A DNA stretch of 64,000 nt, taken from assembly GCA_038501625.1 (NCBI GenBank), contig JAZAYU010000177.1, forward strand, positions 705,039 to 769,038, read 5' to 3'. The stretch's first letter is position 1. The number at the start of each line of letters is the position of its first letter. The stretch is from Corbicula japonica (taxonomy: Eukaryota > Mollusca > Bivalvia > Venerida > Cyrenidae). The translations under genes were made by a program, and so were the position numbers. The notes beneath the pieces were generated by a model that saw only the letters and a program-made list of their open reading frames with translations, was not told the DNA's origin and searched no databases. Shown here piece by piece: positions 54,201 through 64,000 of this stretch.

Positions 54201-56624
54201 TGTCCCAAGTGTAACACTTTTAGCGTGACATTTATTTTTTATGTTTTTTTCTTGTTGAATGTTTCATTCACTTTTGGTATTAGTAGTTCAAGTTGATTTT
54301 TTTATTGAAATGTTAAACTGTTGCCTTGAATATTCAGTGTATTTTGTACAAATATTATAATCGTAAGACATAATGTGATGTCATTTTATAAGAGCACCTG
54401 TACAGAAAAATGTTTGTTAAAAACCGGAAAAGTTTGATTTAAGCTGGTGATGTACGTAAACAGATTCTTAAACAGTAAATAAAGTTTTATAATTAGATAA
54501 ATTCATGTATCTACTTTATACTAGAAAGTATGATTTAAGTAAAAACTTATTGTTCAAAAGAATATCCCTATATAACTGAAGCTGGTCGGAAATGTCCCGA
54601 GTGTAACGTTTTGTCTTTTCATATGCATGAAAAACACATTCTTTGCAATAATGTGATTTTCTTGTATTTTTCTAAATCACAGATTATAAGTTGTAAAACA
54701 GAAACAAAAATTATCATGTAGAACAGCTATTATTTTGTCTACATAGTCAAATGTGTTGTCCCGAGTGTAACACCTGTTTCATCTAGTTTAAATCAGATAT
54801 GTAACTTACTGAATAACTGTCTCGAGCGCTATTCATTTACGGTTTATTACAAGTATGAATTGTATTAATACTTTTATACCTGGTACAGTGGAACTGAACA
54901 TGATTTTGTTTGTAAAATCAATTAATATTCTAGAAAACAGCATCATTCAGATATAAAAAAGCATTATCTTTCAATATTTTGAGGATAACTAAGAAGCTCC
55001 AACTTGAAATTATTTACGCAGTTTCCTAAATGAAAGTACGCGAAATTTATTTATATTAGTGATATTTTATCTAAATCATGCTACCTTCATGTGTAGTAGT
55101 ATAAAATGTTACACTCGGGACACAAAACTATTAATTATGCGTTAAATGAACAAATTTGATTTATTTCACAGGAATTAAAGACAGAAACATTTACAAACAT
55201 AAAATGTCACAATCGGAACAGCACAGTTACGTTGAAAGTTTACAACAAATTCAGTAGCACCAAAACACAAATTTTGAATGAAAAAAATTATTATGGCGGC
55301 ATATATGCTCAGCTTTCACATTATATGAAAAAGAAGGAAGTTATACATGCACCTATCCATAAACTCTATCTCCTCACTTAAAAAAAGAATCAGTCGTTTC
55401 TTTTTTGAAACTTTCCAACAAACACACAACAATATAAATATTTTAGGAGCAGGGGTACCCCCCCACATTTAAAAAAAAAAATATTTGTTGTTTTCTGTTA
55501 ATGATAAGGTTGATAACGCTATAGCACAAGCTAAAAAAAGATAATCTGTGACACATACTTGGATAAGAAGTGTCAGATAGTTAAGGGGGACAGTGTCACA
55601 AATTGTTTTAGGTGGGTACTTACAAACAAGCACACATGCAAACTTAATTTTTCATTTTATTCAAACCAACAAACTATTTTGATTGTTTGTGTACTTTATG
55701 GTATTCAGGCTTTTTCACCGTCCCTCCTTACTCTATTAAACCGATTTTTTTTACTTTTTGAAATATTTCTTTCAAAACTCAAATTAAACTTTTAGGTGGT
55801 GGGATTGGAAACTATCCGGGTTACCCTCCCCTTCCCTAAATGTTTATTATTATTTTTGTTTTATTTATTTTTGAGGGTAAAGCAAAAGTTATAAAACAAC
55901 ATACCACACTTTTATAGGAAGTGTCGAGGGCTGTAGAACTGACAAGCGTTGAAATTAAACAAGCTCCATATTTAGACTTAAGATCCCAGTAGTGTATTGA
56001 GCAATTTGTTGTTGCAGTTACTTCAAACAATGCACACCTGTCTTAAGGAGGGCCAGTACAAATAGAGTTTTGTGCCAGTTTGTATGACTGAAACAGAACA
56101 TAGAGTTACACTATTTCTTATAAATCCAACTCTGAGTGGATCAAATTGACTACAAATTTTTTCATTATAGTAAATTTTGTTCATATTCATGCTCCTTGTT
56201 GAGGTTGATTAGAATTGTTTACTTACAATTTTCATTTTAATGGTATAATGAATGTGTCCCAAGTGTAACAATTTCTGTGGCTATAATCATGATAATAATA
56301 ACTCATATTTTATAAAACATATGTTTAAACATGTTTTAAACATGTTAAATAGTTTGTATGTTATGTACATTCTGTTCCAATACAGAAATAACAAAACACA
56401 GTCTTACATAATTTTTGTGTAAAATATGCTCAATCTGAAACATTGCAGTTTAATTTATTATTATTTCTGTAAAGCTTTTCGCAAATTTATTATCAATAAA
56501 AAGCAAAAATATTCAATAAAAGCAAATTTATTTGTATTTCATAAGGCAAACATGGAATATATTTTAATACCATGTTTTAATGTCTTTATAGTATACATAA
56601 ATAAATATGTCCCGAGTGTAAAAG
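54201..56624. repeat. Cluster of a dispersed 16-bp motif, TGTCCCGAGTGTAACA
   Basis: Near-identical copies on the plus strand at 54201-54216 (CCAAG variant), 54593-54608, 54757-54772, 56255-56270 (CCAAG variant) and 56609-56624 (ends AAAA). On the minus strand a perfect copy is at 55107-55122 and a weaker one (about 12/16) at 55205-55220. Flanking sequences do not align with each other, so the motif itself is what is shared. No gene is visible in the interval. Confidence 0.8.
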
Positions 56625-56877
56625 TAATACTGAAAAATATATCAGTTTTTATGGCATTAACAAGTCGCCTAAAGTTACTTTAAAACTTAAAAAAATGGTA
56701 TAGTTTCTCACAAACATCTATATTTTGATAACTAATGGATTTTGTACATGCATCTGCACTAAGGTTAGAAATTTGAAAATAAAATTTGAAAAGACTGGTA
56801 AAAAATGGTAATTAGAACCTGGAAAGACCACAAAGTGTTATATAAAGTGGTAACAGACTATAAATATCGATGCAAGT

Positions 56878-58872
56878 ATGACAAGAAGAGGTAAATCCAA
56901 AAACCAAGGTAATAGAACCCCTCATAAACAAATGGCGAGTACCCCACCCACAACTTTAAATGTAAACAAAGAGGGACGAACCATCTTTACAGCAAGTAAT
57001 ACAGGACATTCGAGCCAAGTTAGCAAGGATAATAGTCCAACCAATATAACCAGGGATTTAGACACAGATATGTCTCAATTTCAAAATATCAACAGTATAA
57101 ACAATGCAAGTCCATGCAACAGTTATGGTCCTTACTCTGATTCTCTTGTTGGACAGCTGAGTCAAGCTAGAGAGATATTACATCAAACTGAATTTGAGAA
57201 CCAACCCCAGATGAAATTTATTCCTGTTCAACAGTGTAGTACAAGCCACCCTGCAAACTTTAGTAACAGCTACAACCCTCTTATGAATACCTGGCATATG
57301 AATGCTAATCATACACACACAGCTATCAATAATATTGGATTTGAAGGAAGATCAAACAACCCATTTGGTCAAAATGTTTACCCAAATGAAATGAACAATA
57401 ATAATAATAGTAATACATATACACAGAGAGTAGTACAAACACAACAAACACAAGGAGGAACCATGAACAACAATCAGGAAATGCCGCAATGGCTCACACA
57501 ATTCATCACTGACTTAAACACAAAATTAGACACAAAACTTAGCAGCATTGAAAATAAACTTGAAATGCAAAGTAACTACTGGAACAAACTAGAAACAATC
57601 ATGAAAACTCAAGAAGAAAGACTATGTAACATTGAAAAACAGATTCCTGATATCAATTGTGTAAAGCAGTCAATCAGCAAAATTGAAAGAAATATGGCAC
57701 AAATAGACAATACTGTAAAATCTACCTCACAAACAGTATCTGATTGTGAAAGAAGTGTGCAAACAATAAATGAAATATATTATCACATATATCAAAATAC
57801 AAAAGAAACAGATTCCTCAGTAAACAAACTGCAAACAGAAATTAAAAGATAAGAAAAAGAGAACAGTGAGCTGAAACTAAGGCAAGAAGAACAATCAGAA
57901 ACAGTCTTAGAAATGCAATGTAGAGCTATGGAAGACAATCTACTTTTCTTTGTAATTGAGGAAGTTAATTGTGGGCCACAAGCTGTAGAATACACTGAAG
58001 GTGTCCTGAAAACATTTTTGAAAGAAACCATGTGTATAGATAAGAAAATTAAATTTCAAAAAGTGCACAGGTTTGGTAAGAAGAGATCAATTCAAATTAA
58101 ACCCAGACCAATACTGGCAAAATTTGTCTACCTTAAGGACAGAGAATATGTTAAAACAAGAGCAGGTGATACATTAAAAAGCACAGAATTTGCAATTAGA
58201 GCACAGTTTCCAAAAGTGATAGAAGAAAGGAGAAAGCCATTATATACTGAAATGAGAAAAGCAAAGGATGAAGGCAAAGAAGTAAAATTAGTGAGAGACA
58301 AATTATTTATTGACAATGTAAGATATAACAATGAATCAGATGAAAATAATAAACATAAAAATGAATCACAATACAGAAAACACAGAACACCACAGATTAG
58401 AACCACATATAAAGACAGCACAAGCAAAGTGTTCTATATCAGTAAAGTAGGCTCAATAGAATACCATCATCACAAACACCAAGAACTGAAACAACCAACA
58501 GGTTTTTACCACTGGAGAGTTTTAAAGAATCAGAAAGTGACAACCCATTTGAGAATAATGAAAGGATAAAACAGAGAAGCAAAAGAGAGGCAAAATCACC
58601 ACTTGACAATGACATAAAAACAAAAAAGCAAAAGGAAAACACTACAGTTAGAACAACAGTAGACCAGAGAACTGATGGCATGGATGAATATTTAGAGGAG
58701 TATCTACACACAAGAGACATTGACTTAACACAAACACAAAGTATCAATGAAGAGGCAAGTGTAAGTGAAAAGGATGAAGAAAGTGAGGATAGTGAAAGTG
58801 AAGCATAGGAAATAAGAGAGGGCAACATAACACAAAATGATAAAACCCTCCATAATATATGTTCATTGAATG
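56878..58872 (+). pseudogene. LINE ORF1 of the host element (L1-like RRM type), two lesions
   Basis: From ATG 56878 the frame encodes a long Asn/Gln/Ser/Thr-rich N-terminus, then a coiled-coil-like stretch (about residues 200-325). It is broken by TAA at 57850-57852, then continues in the same frame as an L1 ORF1p-like RRM and C-terminal domain: VHRFGKK, RPILAKFVYLKDREYVKTRA, FPKVIEERRKPLYTEMRKAK, VRDKLFIDNVRYN. A second lesion, a frameshift near 58450, moves the acidic C-terminal tail (DEESEDSESEA, TAG 58806-58808) into another frame. ORF1p of this type is an RNA-binding chaperone for retrotransposition. After TAG the frame stays open into the first codons of ORF2 (TLHNICSLN), which is cut at 58872 by the nested LINE. 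Confidence 0.85.
58859..58872. other. Target site duplication, left copy
   Basis: ATGTTCATTGAATG, identical to 63341-63354. It is directly followed by T9, the poly(A) tail of the minus-strand LINE. Confidence 0.93.
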
Positions 58873-58940
58873 TTTTTTTTTATCACTCATAATATGATAA
58901 AACAGCATATTACAAAATAAAGACTACAATTTCTGTATTG

Positions 58941-60740
58941 TTAACATTGTAAGTTTTTGACAAAGTTATGTATAATTGGCTTGTAAATGTTTTTACGATC
59001 ATAATACTTACATAATGTCATGATATACGTATTCAACATATTTATCATGTTAACATGTTCTGTTCTTCTTTCACTAATAATATATGAATTGTAAATGCAA
59101 AAGCTAACATAGCTTAACAATATATTTATATCACTGTATTCTTTAAAAATAATTTTATATCCAATTATTATAGATTTTAGGTTTCTAAAATTTTTTGTTA
59201 TACCGCATTTCATAAAACAATGATTTACTTTCAACCAAAAATTATCTAAATATGAACAATCGACAAAAAAGTGTTGAAAGTCTTCAATACAGTTACAATA
59301 TTTACAGTTTGGAGAATTATAGACTTTCCAAGTATATAGGTTTTGATTTGTTGGAATTATTCTATGAATCGCTTTGTATTTATGCTGTTTGACTCGGTTA
59401 TCAACTAACACTTCATTTAATATGTAATAGAATGATTTCCAATGAATTTCATTCATAAAAAGGTTTTCCCAGTAGTTATGAATATATGGTTTTTCAAATT
59501 TTTGGTCTAGATAAATATTATAAAAATCTTTATTAGTCATTGTATGAATGTTTCTTAATGGTAAGTTTATTTCTAATAATGTTTTGACATAGGAGCTTCT
59601 TGAAATTTGTGATTTAACAATTGTCTTCCATGCGCGAGGTATAGCTGTTCTTACTGATTGTATTTCAGCGATCCAATTAGATTTGTCTTTTAAATGATTT
59701 ATTATCTTCATCTCATCTATATCGCCGTAGTTGTTGATAATATCATTAACAAAAATTAGACCTGCTTCTATCCAGCTTTTAAAAATTAAGACACGTCCAT
59801 TTAATTTAATAAATCGATTTCCCCAGATTATTTGTTTTCTGATATTCATAAATGTGTTCGGTTTTTCAATATTTGTTTTGTTTTTTAATTCAATTCAAGA
59901 TTCAATGATGTTTTGATAGAACAACGGAAGCGTATACTTTATTTTAGGCAATGATTTCAATGAATCTAAGTTCATGTTAAAAACTAAAAAATCTTTGCCG
60001 TATTGATTTAAGTAAAACGAAGGTATGAGTTTCCAAGAGGCATTTGTTCTTTCTACGAGCGTTTTAATCCATTTTATTTTCAAAGATTTTGTAAAACTTT
60101 CAATATCTGTCATATTTAAACCGCCATTCGAATTTGCACCGATTAAGATAGTTCTTTTAATTTTCTCGCTTTTTCCTCCCCATAGAAATGCGAACAATAA
60201 TTTATTAATTTTATTGAAAAAATCTTTAGGAACCGACATTGTTTGAAGTACATAAATAAGTTTTGGGAGCACTAGTGATTTAATAACGAGAATTTTTCCG
60301 TAAAATGTTAAATTTCTTAGTTTCCACTTGTCTAGCAAACGCTGACAATAGTCAATTCTATCATTAAAATTTAATTCAAGGCATGTGTTACGGTCGTTAC
60401 CAAAGTAAATTCCTAAAGCTTTTACGTATTTATTTGTAAATTTAATATCACCAAAGTTATGTTTGTTTTGCTTTGATTTTCCAATCCATAGACCTTCTGT
60501 TTTATTTCTGTTAAGTTTAAGACCTGAAGAAGTTCCAAATTCGTCTATTATTTCCACTCGTTGAAATCTTGTTTAATCAAAACTTCTATATCTTTTGTAA
60601 AATGCGTTTCTTGAAGCAAAATAAGCTCTCCTTTTTGTTGAGAAACCCATTGAAGAAATCGTAATCGTTTAGCTTTATCTCTTAGACCCTGTGCATTTAA
60701 TGAAATTAAGTGAAAATTGTTGCTAAAGCGCTACTCATCT
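58941..60740 (-). pseudogene. ORF2 remnant of the nested LINE: endonuclease start fused to RT C-terminus
   Basis: From about 60740 to 60556 the minus strand reads the N-terminus of an AP-type endonuclease (SLNAQGLRDKAKR, LILLQETHFTKD, IKQDFNEW). At about 60550-60556 it jumps, out of frame, to the region downstream of the RT catalytic box: EIIDEFGTSSGLKLNRNKTE and LGIYFGNDR. It continues through the thumb and the zinc-binding terminal part (YKAIHRIIPTNQNLYTWKV, CKYCNCIEDFQHFFVDC, LDNFWLK) to the stop at 58941-58943. TGA at 59895-59897 interrupts the frame once. Most of the endonuclease and the whole RT catalytic core are missing. Confidence 0.88.
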
Positions 60741-62085
60741 TAACAGTTTACCTTAGAGGAGCATTAATAATACTTGACGTCTGCGAAAATGCAATGATAA
60801 GCAAGAAACTCGTGAACAAAAACGGCTAGAAATCCGTGAAAAGCAAAATTGTTTGCATTTGAATGTACTATGTATAGACTGTGAAAACAATGACGACCTA
60901 TAACGGTGACTAGGGAAAAAGCGTGCACTTGTTAAATAACGGTATTGAATTGAACTGTCTGCAATCTACTTTTGTATTAAGATAGTTATTTATGTTATGA
61001 TAACAAATAAAACATTCGCCATGACTTACAATATTTAAATCAAAGTGACTGTACAACAATAAACAATAGACAAATGTATTATACACACACAAAGAAACTG
61101 GTATTTGGTACATATGCAATACTTTGGAGAAGAAAAAAAATATCAGTGCAATTGGAAATAACACATTTTTTGCAATCGGTATTTCATTTGGTTACTTTTC
61201 AAGTTAGAAGCAAGGAAAAAAATCTAACACGAGACTTGTGACGCTTATATTATACATAAAAGGTTCTGTTTTAAAAAAAAATGTTTTGTCAAGTTCTTAT
61301 TTTCGGAAAAAATGTATTATACAAGAAGAAAAGAAACAAATTGTCAGGTGTATCAAAATTACTAATAAATGTACGTTTTTTTTTCGAAAACAATATTTAA
61401 ATCAAATGACTTTACAGTAATGGACAGATGTATTTAATATACACTGTCATATAACTGTCATATAACGATGAACAAATATTATTAACATACACTAAACAGT
61501 CAATGGATAAATGTCTTAAACATACACAAAGAAACTGAACAACAATGAAAAATGTATTATACATACACTGTAATATAACAAAGAAACAGGTATTTAATGC
61601 ATTATGCAATACAACACTTACTTTCTAAAAAAGTCATACAAGTGTATAACGTCGAAATAATATTTCATATTTGTTTCATTTTAATTATCTCTAATGAATT
61701 CCAAATTTGTTTCAAATTTAGTAGAATTGTTTCATAATGAAATAGTGTCATAGCACCTTTTGATAATTTATATTTCGTTTTGTTTCTATTTTAAGTAAAT
61801 TTCAATGTTTGAAAAAAAATGGGTTTTGTGGCAGCAGCATAAAAGTTCCAAAACTAGATTTAAGCAAAACAATAAGTTGTTTAAGTACGTAAAAAATAAA
61901 AAAGGAACACTAGAAATATATAATTATTAGTAATTAATACATAATTTTCTTGTATGAATAACATATTAGTGTACATCTTTGATAGAGTAGATCATCGCAA
62001 AGTACAAATTTCATAGTATAACGTGAAAGCAATCATTAATTTCGTTTTTCATGTCTGTAACAATGTTTATTTAAGACACTAATGT

Positions 62086-63210
62086 CTAGTTCCGTTTTTT
62101 CTTGTGTTTGTCGGAGGAGTCATCCACAGGTGTTGGTGGCGATCTTATAATCTTGGTATTCTTCTGTTTACCCGGTTTATCAGGTGTAGCGGTAACGGTA
62201 TTTCCGTGCTGCACGAACATTTTGATCGTCTGCTGACCTTCAATCTGTGCATGCTTTTTCTGTTTTTTCTTGTTTTTACTTGTCGTATTTATGTCAATGT
62301 TTGGGTCAATACACTCGCTCTCAAGGGGCATCGGAAGGGGACCAGACGATTTTGGTTTTACCTCAGAAGAGGAAGTGAGATGGGTGGTAGTTGTGTTCGC
62401 TTCCGAGGTAGTTTCATAACCAGAATTGTCGGAGTCCTCCGATACAGAATCAGAATCGGTACCATCAGTATCATTATTTGGACAGTCATTTCTTTTATGA
62501 CCGAAGCGATTACACGCAGTGCACTTCCAATCATTTACACATGATGATACATGATGTCCTGTTTCTAAGCATTTAGAGCACTTGATCAATTTCGCAACTT
62601 GTCCTTTGTGGATAACCTTAGCCTTGAATCGACCACAGATCATAAATCTAGATAAAGGTTCTTTGAGAGAGGACGCTTTCGCAATAACAAATCGGTCGCC
62701 TGTCTCGCAGTTTGTAAGCTTGCCTGCGACTCTAAGCTTCTCTCTTGAAGTTGAAATAACATCTATTCCTTTTAAAACAAGTGTGCGAGAAATAACCCCA
62801 TCATCTACAGACAAAGGGATATCCTGTATCCGAATTCTTATGGTTTCCTCTCCATCAAAACGCAAGGGGTTAGTGCTAAGAATAGGTAAGTTCTTACCCC
62901 TAATTGTAACCCCTTGGGACATCAGTGTGACCTTATCTTGTAAGTTATCCAAATATATGCGCCACATCCCACGAACTCGTTGTAGACCAGTGATATGGCT
63001 AGCATCGATTACATATAATATGCTGCTATACATTTCCTTGTGTTTCAACCACTGTTCTGCAACAGGGTTTGAAGATCCAAATAGTTGACGCTCTTGGAAA
63101 AATACTGGAGGGACGCCATTTTGGTCGCTATTGTCCACATTTTGAAGGTCACCTGCCTTCGATTCAATATTTTCACATCCAGTTTCCATTTTATAATCCA
63201 AAAAGTCCAC
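62086..63210 (-). CDS. ORF1 (Gag-like) of the nested LINE, intact frame
   Basis: 374 codons without interruption. The N-terminal half (about residues 60-200) is an RRM-like domain of Tx1-type LINE ORF1 (LQRVRGMWRIYL, IRIQDIPLSVDDG). Two CCHC zinc knuckles follow (CSKCLETGHHVSSC and CTACNRFGHKRNDC, both CX2CX4HX4C). Then come an acidic Ser/Asp stretch and a Lys-rich C-terminus ending KHKKKRN. Such proteins bind the element RNA and form the particle used in target-primed integration. The intact ORF1 contrasts with the deleted ORF2 of the same copy. Confidence 0.88.
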   Translation of the reverse strand: MDFLDYKMETGCENIESKAGDLQNVDNSDQNGVPPVFFQERQLFGSSNPVAEQWLKHKEMYSSILYVIDASHITGLQRVRGMWRIYLDNLQDKVTLMSQGVTIRGKNLPILSTNPLRFDGEETIRIRIQDIPLSVDDGVISRTLVLKGIDVISTSREKLRVAGKLTNCETGDRFVIAKASSLKEPLSRFMICGRFKAKVIHKGQVAKLIKCSKCLETGHHVSSCVNDWKCTACNRFGHKRNDCPNNDTDGTDSDSVSEDSDNSGYETTSEANTTTTHLTSSSEVKPKSSGPLPMPLESECIDPNIDINTTSKNKKKQKKHAQIEGQQTIKMFVQHGNTVTATPDKPGKQKNTKIIRSPPTPVDDSSDKHKKKRN

Positions 63211-63340
63211 AAAATTGATTTACATATATTCACACATGTATTGAAAAACTTTAATGTTAATCTGTATATGTTTTATATTTATATTTCCAATTTTATCGAG
63301 ACGTATAGTAAACACTGCCTTGGCTATGTCGCTTACGTCG

Positions 63341-64000
63341 ATGTTCATTGAATGTATGTGGATTAAAGTCAAAACTTTTGTTCCCTGATTTTATTTCATT
63401 TGTTAAACAGTATGATATTTTAGCAATACAAGAAACTAAACTTAATGACATTGACACTGTAAATATTGATGGGTACCAAGTTTATATGTTAAATAGAAAA
63501 GAAAGTTCTAGATACAGATCAGGAGGTCTAGCCTATATTGTTTCAAATCAATTTGTACCTTACATTGAAATTATTGAATCAGAAAGTAAAGAAATATTAT
63601 GGCTTAAACTAACATTTTTAACAATGTAAATCAAAGTCCTATTTTAATTGGAAATGTATATTTACCACCAATAAGGTCAAGATATGCAGTCCCTGATCCT
63701 TACCTAGAACTACAAAGAGAATTAAATAGATTTCAAAGTGATTATTTATTATTAGCTGGAGATTTTAACTCTAGAACTAGTGACAAAGAAGATTATATTC
63801 TATGTGATGAGTTTTTAGCCATGTTTAATGGTAATGATGATATGTTAAATGAAAATAGAAATATGTTAGAAAAACTAGATCAATGTAATTTCCCTTTAAA
63901 TAGAAACACACTTGATAAAACTATTAATGAATATGGTAAAGACCTACTTGATTTTTGTGCAAGAAATAACCTATTCATTTTAAATGGTAGAATTGATCCA
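63341..64000 (+). pseudogene. ORF2 endonuclease of the host LINE, resumes after the nested insertion; runs off the window
   Basis: Begins at the second copy of the target duplication and reads the APE-type endonuclease: SLNVCGLKSKLLFPDFI, YDILAIQETKL, SGGLAYIVS. At about 63614-63620 a T5 run lacks one T relative to the conserved frame, giving an early TAA at 63627-63629. The other frame continues: ILIGNVYLPPIRSRY, LLLAGDFNSRTSD, LLDFCARNNLFILN up to the window end. The catalytic GDFN motif is present. Together with the ORF1 lesions this shows the host LINE is dead. Confidence 0.88.

Larger units (their letters stand above)
58873..63340 (-). mobile_element. Nested minus-strand LINE (Tx1/L1-like), 4.47 kb
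   Basis: Bounded by a perfect 14-bp target duplication (58859-58872 and 63341-63354). It has a poly(A) tail (T9 at 58873-58881 on the plus strand). Order on the minus strand: short 5' UTR, ORF1 (63210-62086), about 1.3 kb of AT-rich sequence with diverged GTATTATACATACACT repeats (61020-61610), a fragment of the ORF2 endonuclease, then the ORF2 C-terminus. It interrupts the plus-strand LINE exactly at the start of its ORF2. Internal deletion and a nonsense codon make it non-autonomous. Confidence 0.9.

Noticed and set aside
62104..63088. Plus-strand frames of 146 and 168 codons
   Set aside because: Antisense shadows of the well-supported LINE ORF1 on the minus strand.

Overview
The window is animal nuclear DNA: AT-rich, with short exons flanked by GT/AG introns and very dense repeats. 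The gene families, the repeats (pearl-like tandem elements, foldback MITEs, tRNA-like pol III units) and a cluster of CD225 genes suggest a mollusc, probably a bivalve. That is an inference from family knowledge, not a database match.

Layout. (1) 1-8.6 kb: the last nine coding exons of the 26S proteasome lid subunit PSMD11/Rpn6 on the plus strand, with introns full of MITE-like repeats. (2) 8.7-18.6 kb: no convincing gene; a repeat related to pearl-type elements, a 54/193-bp tandem array, several foldback MITEs, and a degenerate tRNA-Gly-like pol III unit. (3) 18.7-20.0 kb, minus strand: an intronless ankyrin-repeat + SOCS-box (ASB-like) gene. (4) 21.3-46.9 kb: a tandem cluster of CD225/dispanin-type small membrane protein genes (PRRT1/SynDIG/IFITM superfamily) on the plus strand. 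Copies B (34118-39624) and D (44415-46862) are intact and share a four-exon plan whose first coding exon is only 13 nt. Copy A (21304-28675) has a frame-disrupted N-terminal exon but intact CD225 exons. Copy C (43302-43485) is an orphan, frameshifted N-terminal exon. The cluster is interrupted by a degenerate actin fragment and by several private satellites. One of them, about 26 units of about 89 bp, is made from the 3' end of the CD225 exon plus its splice donor. (5) 47-53 kb: a decayed Tc1/mariner-like element, a pearl-like 158-bp array, a MITE containing another MITE, and a PIF/Harbinger-like element with TTA target duplication. (6) 54.2-56.6 kb: an AT-rich stretch carrying seven copies, in both orientations, of an otherwise unexplained 16-bp motif (TGTCCCGAGTGTAACA). 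(7) 56.9-64 kb: a plus-strand LINE split at the start of ORF2 by a 4.5-kb minus-strand LINE with a 14-bp target duplication and a poly(A) tail. Both LINEs are inactivated.

The intact host genes appear to be PSMD11 (protein turnover), the ASB-like gene (a likely Cullin-5 substrate adaptor) and CD225 copies B and D. The rest is mostly transposable elements and satellites. The most unusual features are the exon-derived satellite inside CD225 copy A and the dispersed 16-mer cluster.
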